Of a DNA stretch of 64,000 nt, positions 50,875-58,504 are shown piece by piece. Position numbers and translations under genes: made by a program. Numbering within the stretch: position 1 is the first letter of the stretch; every line of letters begins with the position of its first letter. A model generated the notes under the pieces. It had not been told where the DNA came from, made no database searches, and worked only from the letters and a program-made list of their open reading frames with translations. The DNA comes from Mycobacterium kyogaense (lineage in GTDB: Bacteria > Actinomycetota > Actinomycetes > Mycobacteriales > Mycobacteriaceae), in contig NZ_QJUA01000020.1 of NCBI RefSeq assembly GCF_003254575.1, positions 1 through 64,000 of the forward strand, written 5' to 3'.

Positions 50875-52125
50875 GTGAGCTGGCAGGAGATCCAGCCGTT
50901 CCTCGTGGCGCTGGCCATCGGGCTTCTGCTCGGCTTCGAGCGAGAACGCAGCCACCGTCGCAAACTGCCGGCCGGATCACGGTCATTCGCACTGCTGTCG
51001 CTGGGTGGAGCCGTCGCGGCCGGCTTTGGCCCGTGGGTCGTCGTCATAGGGCTTGCCGGTGTCAGCGCCATCTCGGCGTTGGCGTACTTTCGCACCAGCG
51101 AGGAGGACCCGGGCACCACGACGGCGATCGCCGCCCTCCTCGCCTACATGCTCGGTGCGCTGTCCTACACCCGCCCGACGGTGGCCGTAGCCCTGGCCGT
51201 CATCGTCGCCGGACTCCTGGTGTCCAAGGCCAGAATTCATCGCTTCGCCCGGCAGATCATCAGCGAAATCGAAGTCGAAGACGCCATCAAGTTCCTGGTC
51301 GTGGCGTTCGTGATCCTGCCGCTGTTACCCGACCGGCCACTGGGACCGTATGGCGTGCTCAATCCGGAGAGGATCTGGCTTCTCGTCGTCTTGCTGACGG
51401 GGATCGGTTGGCTCGGTTACGTCGGTGTGCGCGCCCTGGGGCCCGAGCGCGGTCTGCTCGTCGCCGGCCTCGCGGGCGGCTTCGTATCGGCCAGCGCGGC
51501 AACGGCTTCGATGGGTCGGCTGGCCCGGACGGCCGCCGGCATCCGGGGACCACTGGCCGGCGCTTTGCTCGCCAGCCTCGCCACGATCGTGCAGATGCTC
51601 ATCGTCATCGGCCTGGTCGACGTCGATGTGCTCGGTCGTCTGTGGCCACCCTTGATCGGGGCAGCAGTCGTCCTGGTGGCGATTGCCGCGGTCGTCTACC
51701 GGGGCGGCGCGCACTCGCAGCAGAACACCGACGGCGACGAGGCCGCCGCGTTGTCCCGCACGCGACCGTTCGCCCTGCGGCCGGCCCTGATCCTGGCCGC
51801 CGTGCTGACCGTCGCTCTGCTCGTTGCCCGATGGGGAGCCGCCGTCCTCGGCGCCCAGGGCGCGGTGCTTGCTGCGTTCGCCGCGGGCCTCGCCGACGCA
51901 CACGCCGGCGCGGTGGCTGCCGCCAGCCTCGCGGCCAAGGGAGCTGTCACCGTCGACACGGCCCTTCTCGCGATCGCCGCCGCGCTGGGCTCGAACCTGC
52001 TCGTCAAGGTGGTGCTCGCGTTCACCGCCGGCGGCCGTCGGTTCGGCCTGCGGTTCATGGCCGGGATGGCCTTGCCGGCGCTCGTCTTCGGCCTCGTGCT
52101 GGCGGCCGGTTCCGTCGCGGCCTGA
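50875..52125 (+). CDS. MgtC/SapB-type membrane protein with DUF4010 domain
   Basis: A 416-aa polytopic membrane protein. The first 140 residues carry an MgtC-like start (ALAIGLLLGFERERSHRR, then LAYFRTSEEDPGTTTAIAA). Residues 190-410 match DUF4010, with around six further helices. The GTG start has GGGAGG before it. Function is not established; the MgtC part suggests adaptation to ion stress. It is the last chromosomal gene before the integrated element, ending 3 bp from the left attachment repeat. Confidence 0.82.
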   Translation: MSWQEIQPFLVALAIGLLLGFERERSHRRKLPAGSRSFALLSLGGAVAAGFGPWVVVIGLAGVSAISALAYFRTSEEDPGTTTAIAALLAYMLGALSYTRPTVAVALAVIVAGLLVSKARIHRFARQIISEIEVEDAIKFLVVAFVILPLLPDRPLGPYGVLNPERIWLLVVLLTGIGWLGYVGVRALGPERGLLVAGLAGGFVSASAATASMGRLARTAAGIRGPLAGALLASLATIVQMLIVIGLVDVDVLGRLWPPLIGAAVVLVAIAAVVYRGGAHSQQNTDGDEAAALSRTRPFALRPALILAAVLTVALLVARWGAAVLGAQGAVLAAFAAGLADAHAGAVAAASLAAKGAVTVDTALLAIAAALGSNLLVKVVLAFTAGGRRFGLRFMAGMALPALVFGLVLAAGSVAA

Positions 52126-52128
52126 TTC

Positions 52129-52173
52129 TGGTGGGCGCGGACGGTATCGAACCGCCGACCGCTGGTGTGTAAA
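52129..52173 (-). repeat. Left attachment repeat (tRNA-Val 3' fragment)
   Basis: A 45-bp copy of the tRNA-Val 3' part, from CCA to the anticodon loop, identical to 61249-61293 apart from A for T at 52146 in the T-loop. It has no 5' half, so it is the displaced chromosomal 3' end. Confidence 0.92.
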
Positions 52174-52278
52174 GGGATCGGAACGTGTGAACCCGCGCGC
52201 GGCGGTGTCCGCCATGTCCAGGTCAGAGGCGGTTCGGATGTCCACCTCGTCCACGGTGTCCACGCCGTTCGTGCATGT

Positions 52279-52302
52279 CTTGGGACACCATTGGGACACT
52301 GG
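52279..52302 (+). other. Left arm-type integrase site (paired GGGACAC)
   Basis: Two TTGGGACAC units spaced 11 bp lie 106 bp inside the left repeat. The 24-bp block matches 20 of 24 bases of 61159-61182 in the same orientation. Several TGTCC copies, the inverse, lie just before it (from 52206). Function as integrase binding site is inferred. Confidence 0.6.
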
Positions 52303-52383
52303 CGAACGCGCGTCCGACACGCCAGCGGTAGTGCGCAGACCGACACGCCCGAACGTGTCGGGGGCTCACGCGACAATCGGTCC

Positions 52384-53940
52384 ATGGCCTCACCGAATGC
52401 CGCCGACGCCGCGCTGACCATCCCGTCGGACGGTCCCCACGCGAAGTTTGTGCGATACGCCCGCGCGGTCGCCAAGGACCGTCAACCGCTGTTCCCCATC
52501 ACCCCCGCGACGCGGCCACTCGTCGTCGGGCTCGACCTGCGCACGCTGGGACCGCAGCCGTCGGATTACGAGGACCTGGTGCACGTCCTCCGACGCGATG
52601 TCGTCACCCCGATGCTCATGGTGTTCGAGGATGACGACGACGCACTGGCCACCGCGTGGATCGAGGCGTGCGAGGTCGAGGAGCACTACGTCATCCACTA
52701 CACCGACCCGCAGAGCGTGGGCCGATTCCTGGACTCGGTGGAGTTCAGCGTCTCGACCATGCGCGGAGAGGAGAGTTGGGGGTGGCGGAAGTGCCACTTC
52801 TTCGACATCTTCGCCTTGTTCGACGCGCAGAACACGACCGCCGACGACATCAGCAATGACGACCGCATACGGGGGGCGGTGCTCGCCTCTGCCGGGTTCG
52901 GGCTCGGTACCGACGTGGTGGTGACGCTTGCGCCGTCGGTTGGTCGGGCCGATGTGGGCGACAACGACATCGTCACCTCGGTCACCCCTGACGATCTGCA
53001 CCCGGTGTTCGGTCACTACCTGCGGATGACCGGCAACCGGACCGTCGCCGAATATCGGTACAGCACTTCCTACGGCAGTGCCACCGAGAAGATGGAACCC
53101 CCGTCGATGAAAGAGGTGTACGACATCGGGCTGGGCAGCCTGGTCGCCTGGCTCGACATGTTTCGCCTCGTCGCCGCACAACTCGGGGACATTCGTGCGC
53201 TGGCGGAGATCGAGACCCTACGGACACGAATCCGCCGCGCCGCGCGGGCGCTCGATGAGGTCATCGCTGCACTGAGCCGCACCAACGGTCACGACGCCGC
53301 ACCGACGACGGACACCATCGAGTCCGTCAGCGAGGCGTTCGACCGCGAGATGCTCTATTTGATGGCGGTTTTCGACGGCTACGGGCGTGCGTTCGTTCGG
53401 TGGCTCGACCCCACCTCGGGCAAGGACTTGCGCAAGTCGCTGCACTCGTCCAAGACACTCGATGACTACGTGGAACCCAACTACCCCGACGCGCCGGAAT
53501 TGACCCGATTGCGCGAGTTGCAGCGGTTCGCGTTCGCCTGCTCTCAACTCCGCAACCGCATCCACGATGCCGTCCTGCCCACCGGATCGTTCACCAACCG
53601 GACCTACGGCAACAGCCAAGCCATCGCCATCGACCTCGGCCAGACCGATGTCGAGTTGACGCAGGAGCTAGTGGACCGGCTCGGTGTGTGGCGGGCCACT
53701 CCGCCCAACGCGATCTTCGGGCAACCGACGACCGTGGCCGAAGTCGCGACCACGGCCGTCGAGTTGTTCAGAGCCAGCCTGGAATACATCGACCTGTTCA
53801 CCTATCTGGTCATGTGCACGAAACCGGCCAACGCGTCCGACGCCATCGAATTGCTCGGCAAGGTCACCGATACCGGGTACCGACCACCAGAACTCCATCC
53901 GACCGAGGCGCTCTATCGGCGGCTGTTCCGCTGGGACTAA
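52384..53940 (+). CDS. Unknown 518-aa protein, possible HEPN-like C-terminus
   Basis: I do not recognise this family. The ATG at 52384 is the first after the attachment region. Residues 45-100 read like an alternating beta/alpha start (RPLVVGLDLRTLG, then TPMLMVFEDDDDALATAW). The middle has a WGWRKCHFFDIFALFD segment and acidic patches. From about 270 it is mostly helical. Residues 385-396 read CSQLRNRIHDAV, with R390, N391 and H394 in an RNxxH pattern that recalls the RN(x3)H motif of HEPN ribonucleases, but with one residue less. No signal peptide or membrane span is seen. It is the first cargo gene at the left end, convergent with a small zinc-ribbon gene. Confidence 0.75.
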   Translation: MASPNAADAALTIPSDGPHAKFVRYARAVAKDRQPLFPITPATRPLVVGLDLRTLGPQPSDYEDLVHVLRRDVVTPMLMVFEDDDDALATAWIEACEVEEHYVIHYTDPQSVGRFLDSVEFSVSTMRGEESWGWRKCHFFDIFALFDAQNTTADDISNDDRIRGAVLASAGFGLGTDVVVTLAPSVGRADVGDNDIVTSVTPDDLHPVFGHYLRMTGNRTVAEYRYSTSYGSATEKMEPPSMKEVYDIGLGSLVAWLDMFRLVAAQLGDIRALAEIETLRTRIRRAARALDEVIAALSRTNGHDAAPTTDTIESVSEAFDREMLYLMAVFDGYGRAFVRWLDPTSGKDLRKSLHSSKTLDDYVEPNYPDAPELTRLRELQRFAFACSQLRNRIHDAVLPTGSFTNRTYGNSQAIAIDLGQTDVELTQELVDRLGVWRATPPNAIFGQPTTVAEVATTAVELFRASLEYIDLFTYLVMCTKPANASDAIELLGKVTDTGYRPPELHPTEALYRRLFRWD

Positions 53941-53944
53941 GCCA

Positions 53945-54205
53945 TCACGCGGCCCGCCGCCGCGTGGAATTGAACCCGGCGGACTCGGCGGTCCACAGGT
54001 CGTCTCGGTGCCACTGGTGCCCGCACCCGGCGCACTCATAGCGGCACAGCGCCCACGCCCCGCCGCCTCGGCTGACCTCGGTCGGCTCGGTGAGAGTGGC
54101 GCGGCGCACCCGGCTGTCGGCGTGGTGCCCGGCCGGGTTGCACTCGGGGCAGTAGTCGTCCAGGAACTGCAGGCGGCGGCTGTCCGGCGCGGTCGTCGTC
54201 GTCAC
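53945..54205 (-). CDS. Small zinc-ribbon protein, phage-like
   Basis: An 86-aa protein with two cysteine pairs, DDYCPECN and YECAGCGHQWHRDDLW. This is a zinc ribbon of the sort common in actinobacteriophage genomes. The GTG start has a GAGGAG site. It has no known function. It overlaps nothing and ends 4 bp from the converging 518-aa gene; the 47-aa frame upstream may be in the same transcript. Confidence 0.7.
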   Translation of the reverse strand: MTTTTAPDSRRLQFLDDYCPECNPAGHHADSRVRRATLTEPTEVSRGGGAWALCRYECAGCGHQWHRDDLWTAESAGFNSTRRRAA

Positions 54206-54258
54206 GGTGTCTCCTCGGTGTCGTTGGTGAGGTGGCCCCGCGTGGTTGTGGTCCGTCG

Positions 54259-54402
54259 TCAGGTGAGGGGCGGCACCGGGCGCATCCCGGCCCGCAGCCC
54301 GGCGAGTTGCGAGCTGGTCGGCCCGCCGCCGTCGGTGACCCCGGGGCGACGTTCGTACTCTCGGCTGTGGTCAGGTCGCCAGTGTGTCACTAGAGCGTGC
54401 AT
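54259..54402 (-). CDS. Possible 47-aa protein
   Basis: A short ATG frame, MHALVTHWRPDHSREYERRP onward, ending PVPPLT. It is basic with high third-position GC and lies 53 bp upstream of the zinc-ribbon gene on the same strand. No strong ribosome site is visible. I do not recognise it; it may be a small phage gene or chance. Confidence 0.35.
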   Translation of the reverse strand: MHALVTHWRPDHSREYERRPGVTDGGGPTSSQLAGLRAGMRPVPPLT

Positions 54403-54575
54403 GTCGCAGCATCGAATTACATTGCGAGAGAGGCACTTTCCCGACTAATACGGTATTGTCGCACCCGCTGACGTGGGCGTCGCCCCTATTCGGCGAACGG
54501 AAACCGGCCCGCGATTGATGCCGGGTTCAGCGTGTCGGTGGCGGTCAACCGATCCGGCGGTCCTGCGCTGATGGT

Positions 54576-54698
54576 GTGCGCAGCCTCGACGTGATTGATT
54601 CCGAACTACGCCCGCTCGTCGCGGTGCGCCGAGCGGCGGTGGAGGACGGCCGCGCGCCCATCCTCCACGTCATCGACGGCCCCTTGGACGAACGGGCG
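54576..54698 (+). pseudogene. Possible gene fragment (VIDSELRPLVAVRR type)
   Basis: A GTG frame starts VRSLDVIDSELRPLVAVRRA and reaches LDERAS, which recalls the short N-terminus of small mycobacterial proteins with VIDSELR-LLAVRR. After about 40 residues it loses protein-like character and runs antisense to the 41-aa gene. It is read as a degenerate fragment. The family link is from memory and weak. Confidence 0.3.
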
Positions 54699-54722
54699 AG
54701 CACGCCGCCGGTCGGGACCGAG

Positions 54723-54747
54723 ACCCGTCACCCACCTGGTGACGGGT
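54723..54747 (-). terminator. Hairpin downstream of the 41-aa gene
   Basis: A 10-bp perfect stem (ACCCGTCACC / GGTGACGGGT) with a 5-nt loop lies 20 bp after the stop of the minus-strand 41-aa gene. There is no T tract, so termination is only suggested. Confidence 0.35.
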
Positions 54748-54767
54748 TCGGTCATCCGACGGTCGGC

Positions 54768-54893
54768 CTACTTCTCGATCAGGAAGTCGTACAGGCCGAG
54801 GCCACGGGCATCGCAGTCGTTCTGCGTCAGGGTGTTGTTGCACTCCTGGCAGTGACCAGATCCGTGTCCGTCGTAGGTGCGGTGGCTGTTCAT
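54768..54893 (-). CDS. 41-aa zinc-binding microprotein
   Basis: A 41-aa frame starting MNSHRTYDGHGSGHCQECNN and ending YDFLIEK. It holds a CQEC pair, a second cysteine in NDCDARG and several histidines, so it could bind zinc. The ATG follows GAGGTGGTGGAG, a strong ribosome site. It sits in the element next to other tiny phage-like genes. Longer reading of the same frame upstream lacks protein character. Confidence 0.55.
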   Translation of the reverse strand: MNSHRTYDGHGSGHCQECNNTLTQNDCDARGLGLYDFLIEK

Positions 54894-55385
54894 CTCCACC
54901 ACCTCCTCACGGTCGAGCGAACCCTGCCGGGCGATAGCTCGGTCGGGACACGGCGTGCCGGTCGAACTGACGGAGTTCCTAGCGCCCCGGCCAGTCCAGC
55001 AAACCATGCGAGATCCAGGATAGTAGCTCTGAACTGCATGTCTAGCCCCAGTTTTGGCAGCAAAGCTATCCGAAACCGACGGGGCGAGAACGTGACCCCG
55101 ATAGGTTCGGCGGCATCGTTTTTGCAGGGTCATGTTGCGAGATTTAACACGCCGTTAACAATTTGCCGGCAAAAGGCCAGGTCGGCATCCAGAGTCTTCC
55201 GCGCCACGTCTCGGCGCGCAACCCCGACGGGCACGGCGAAATAAGTGGTTGAGCAAACTCCCGCTTGGGCGTGTCGCACGGCGTCAGTCGCCGTCGCCAA
55301 CGTCGGTGAACTCGCGCATGACTTTGCCGACCAACGCGCGAGAAGCACTTCGAGCCGCCCTGGCCGGTCGGGGTGCCGCAGACGG
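54894..55385. other. Intergenic stretch inside the element
   Basis: I see no convincing gene. It is locally AT-richer (around 55130-55170, TTTAACACGCCGTTAAC with a near palindrome GTTAAC) and holds short frames without family character. It may hold a promoter for the 41-aa gene or remnants of phage genes downstream of terminase. Confidence 0.4.
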
Positions 55386-56456
55386 TTAACCGATCCGGCG
55401 GCGCATCCACGCGGGCGGCGCTGCGCGGGCACGACGGGCCACGTCGGCGGGGTTGACGGTGTACACCTGTCCGCCGTGGGTCAGAACGTCGTGGGCGACG
55501 ACGGTGGCCGCCAGGTTGTCGGCCTGGTGGTCGCGCTCGCCGCCCTGCCAACTCACGGCGGCGTTCTCCCAATTGGGCAGCGACCCGACCAGGCGGGTGG
55601 TGCCCGTCTCCAACCCCTGAACGAGCTTGGCCGACCGCTGCATTGCGTTTCCCCGACCCCGGCCGCTGCTGCTACGCGGCGGCCAGGCCGACACGATGAT
55701 GTGGTGCGGCGGGTTGTGCCGGGCCAGGACGGTGCGCACCACCGACAGGTACCCCTCGCGCGCGGCGAACGACTCCACCGCGATCTCGGTCGCCCCCGTG
55801 TCGGTGGCCAGCCGCACCGCCGCCTCAGCCCACTGGTCGGGGGTCATGGGCGCGCTGATGTCGCGGTGGACGACGACCGCACCCTCGGCGGTCAGGCTGG
55901 CGGCCACGATGCCCGCTGCATCCCCCTGGCCGCTGTCGCACGGGTCGATGCCGACGACCGTGCGCAGCAGCCGCGACGGCATGGCCGAGAGGCGGTGTTG
56001 GTCAATCCATTCCTGACGGATGACGTTGCCCTCGGGAGATGCGGGCAGACCCATGAACTCGGCCCACCACGCCCGCTCGCCGAGGCTGCGGCGGCGTTCG
56101 GCGAAATCGGCAGCGGTGCGGCCCACCGCGCCCACCATGCACTCGCCAGGGGCGCGGCCCAGTGAGTCGGGCACGCCGTCGGCCGCCACCGCCGGGATGC
56201 TCACCAGCCGCCAGCGGTCGCCCTCCTCGGCCAGGAGCGTGCCTATCAGGTCCTCGCGGTGCCACCGCGTGCCGACGACGACCACCGACGCTCCCGGCTC
56301 GACGCGCGACATGAGCGTGGCGCGGAACTCCTCGGCGACCCGGCGGCGCAAGGTCGGGCTATCGGCATCCATCATGTTCTTGACGGCATCGTCCACGATC
56401 AGCAGCCCGTCGGTGCCGTGGCCGGTGATGCCGGACAGGATGCCCGAGGCGAGCAA
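55386..56456 (-). pseudogene. Phage terminase large subunit, 5'-truncated
   Basis: About 356 codons from a TTG. The part present holds the end of the ATPase domain (GLLIVDDAVKNMMDADSPT, the Walker B region, and VVVGTRWHREDLIG) and the RNase H-like nuclease domain (VVGIDPCDSGQGDAAGIV, ITEIAVE-type second acidic site, HQADN). The N-terminal 150-200 residues with Walker A are missing. Homologous-looking sequence runs on upstream of the TTG in the same frame (SRGDQPGESSPARR) to a TAA at 56550, beneath the oppositely oriented HTH gene. It therefore cannot package DNA as it stands. No portal or small terminase is beside it. Confidence 0.78.
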
Positions 56457-56473
56457 GCCGGCCCGACGAGCGG

Positions 56474-56929
56474 GTGACGATTCGCCTGGTTGGTCACCCC
56501 GTGACTTACGTCGTGCGAGTGACGACGAGCCGGGGGTCCGGTCCCGTCCTTACCGAACTGACGTTGACGGCCGACGACGGGGCGGCGGTGGACTACGCCG
56601 CTGTGCGCGCGTTCTCGGTGCGCAGGCTGGCCGTCACCGCCGCGCAATGGATCGAACGACTCGGCGGTCAGATCGGCTACCCCGACGACACCGCCGAGGT
56701 CCACACGCAGCCCGAGAACCACGATCCGCGCGTGTATCAAGCGGCGCACATCGCCGAGCGGGCACTGGCCCTCGGTCAGCCGGTGCGCCCCACCGTGGCC
56801 GCCGAGTTGCACGTCAGCACCAAGACGGTGGACCGACTACTCAAACGGGCCAAGGCAGAGGGGTGGTTCGACGGCGAGCCGCTACCGAAACGGCCGCCGC
56901 CACGCCATCGGGATACCACTGCCACCTAG
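56474..56929 (+). CDS. Helix-turn-helix protein upstream of integrase
   Basis: A 151-aa protein. The C-terminal half has an HTH-like segment (PTVAAELHVSTKTVDRLLKRAKAEGW). The N-terminal half is beta-rich and ends PDDTAEVHTQPENHDPRVY. A GTG at 56474 or at 56501 may be the start. It lies 15 bp before the integrase gene and may be an excisionase or regulator. Its 5' end covers, on the opposite strand, the broken end of the terminase remnant. Confidence 0.6.
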   Translation: MTIRLVGHPVTYVVRVTTSRGSGPVLTELTLTADDGAAVDYAAVRAFSVRRLAVTAAQWIERLGGQIGYPDDTAEVHTQPENHDPRVYQAAHIAERALALGQPVRPTVAAELHVSTKTVDRLLKRAKAEGWFDGEPLPKRPPPRHRDTTAT

Positions 56930-56944
56930 CCACCGCCACCACCG

Positions 56945-58387
56945 ATGACCACAACCACGCACCGAGGAGACCACCCCGATATGACCACCACCGAGACCGG
57001 CCCGCAGCCCGCCAAGCGCAGCCGCCGCGCCGAACCGATCAGCAAGCGCACCGCGAGCAATGGCGCGACCACCTACGAGTTCCGCGCCGACGTGGGCACC
57101 AAGGCCGACGGCACCCGCGACCGCCGACGGTTCACCTACCGCACCCTGGCCGAGGCGCGCCGCGAGTATCGCCGCATCACCTCCGAGGTGGCGGCGGGCA
57201 CCTACACCCGCCCCACCGCCATCACAGTCGCCGAGGCGTGCGACGCGTGGCTGGCCGGGCGGCGCGGCATCCGCCAGGTGACCAAGTACGGCTACGAGAT
57301 GGACCTGAAACCCGTTGTGCGCCAACTCGGTGGGCGCAAGTTGCAGGCGCTCACCAAGGCCGACGTGGACGGCCTGGTGGCGTGGATGCTCACGGCGGCA
57401 CGCACCGACCACCGCCACTACCGCGCCGACTCGCTGGCCGGTCGAGTGGTCGCGCTGGTGGCCGAGCACCCCGACGGCATCACCGCCGTCGACCTCGCTG
57501 CCGCGCTGCCCGGCGACGTTCACACCTCGCTGTCCGCACTGCTGGCCACCGGGCGGGTGACCCGGCTGCGCCGTGGTGTCTACGCCCCCGCCGCGCCCGA
57601 GGTCGCCGCCGCCGAGAAACGCGGCCTCAGCCCGCAGACGGTGCGCTCCACCCTGACCACGTTCGGCGCGGTGGTCCAGTCCTACACCGCCCAAGGCGTG
57701 CTGCCGCGAAACGTCGTGGCCCTGGTGGACCGGCCGAGAGACACCGACGCCGCCGGAGACATCGCCGAGCCGGACGACGCCGACGGCGCCGTGCGGTCGT
57801 GGACGCTGACCGAGGCCGAGCGGTTCCGCGAATCGGTGCGCAATCAACGCCTGTTTGCCTGCCTGTTGCTGTCCTGCTACGGGCTGCGCCGGTCGGAAGT
57901 GCTCGGATTGCGTTGGAGCACTGTCAATCTCGACACCGGTATGTTGGCCGTCCGGCGCGGCCGGGTGTCGGTTGGCGGTGCGGTGGTCGAGGGTGACCCC
58001 AAGTCACGCCGGTCGCGCCGCGAACTGCCGCTACCGGCGGACGTGACCGAAGCGCTGCGCAGCCTCAAAACCCACCAGCGCGCCGAGGCGATGGCGCTGG
58101 GCGTCGGGTGGTCCGAGGACCGGCTGGTGGCGGTGTACGAGGACGGCACCCCGCTGCGCCCGGACGGCTACACCGACGAGTTCCATCGCCTGCGCAAGCG
58201 GGCTGGGCTGCGGCGCATCACGCTGCACGAACTGCGCCACACGTCGGTGTCGCTGATGCAGGACCGTGGCCACACCCCTCAGGTGGTGGCCGCCTGGCAC
58301 GGCCACTCGCCCGAGGTCGCGTTGCGCATCTACACCCACGTCAAGGCCACCGAGTTGCGGGCGGCGGGCGCGGCGCTGTTTGGATAG
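56945..58387 (+). CDS. int: Tyrosine integrase with inserted winged-helix domain
   Basis: A 480-aa tyrosine recombinase. The arm-binding N-terminus (residues 25-95), core-binding domain (from 93) and catalytic domain (285-480) are present. Catalytic residues are seen: Arg in YGLRRSEVLGLRW, Lys in GDPKSRRSRRELPL, LHELRH, HGH and the nucleophile in IYTHV. Residues 155-222 are extra: SLAGRVVALVAEHPDGITAV to RLRRGVYAP reads as a winged helix inside the core-binding domain, where relatives I know have a short Gly-rich loop. It sits mid-element rather than next to an attachment site. Start at 56945; an ATG twelve codons on is possible. Confidence 0.92.
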   Translation: MTTTTHRGDHPDMTTTETGPQPAKRSRRAEPISKRTASNGATTYEFRADVGTKADGTRDRRRFTYRTLAEARREYRRITSEVAAGTYTRPTAITVAEACDAWLAGRRGIRQVTKYGYEMDLKPVVRQLGGRKLQALTKADVDGLVAWMLTAARTDHRHYRADSLAGRVVALVAEHPDGITAVDLAAALPGDVHTSLSALLATGRVTRLRRGVYAPAAPEVAAAEKRGLSPQTVRSTLTTFGAVVQSYTAQGVLPRNVVALVDRPRDTDAAGDIAEPDDADGAVRSWTLTEAERFRESVRNQRLFACLLLSCYGLRRSEVLGLRWSTVNLDTGMLAVRRGRVSVGGAVVEGDPKSRRSRRELPLPADVTEALRSLKTHQRAEAMALGVGWSEDRLVAVYEDGTPLRPDGYTDEFHRLRKRAGLRRITLHELRHTSVSLMQDRGHTPQVVAAWHGHSPEVALRIYTHVKATELRAAGAALFG

Positions 58388-58504
58388 CGGAGCGGCTTAC
58401 CCCTTCTTCAGGGCTTGCCCGGCGCTGCGTTGCGAGACGCCCTTAAGGGTTCGGGCACAATGAGCCTTCGCGCAATGTCGTGACGCCAAGATGGGGGAAA
58501 TAGC

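Larger units (their letters stand above)
54403..54767. other. Non-coding stretch with promoter-like sequence and hairpin
   Basis: No complete gene is convincing here. At 54422 TTGCGA is followed after 18 bp by TAATAC, a fair plus-strand promoter. A short plus-strand frame (54576) and a hairpin (54723-54747) are listed separately. Confidence 0.5.

Noticed and set aside
52165..52383. Longer 5' extension of the 518-aa gene frame
   Set aside because: It would start inside the attachment repeat and run through the arm-site region; the ATG at 52384 is the first plausible start.
55130..55432. Minus-strand 100-aa frame after the terminase remnant
   Set aside because: No ribosome site, rare TTA codon, no family character; overlaps the terminase end. 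It may hold a phage remnant but I cannot support it.
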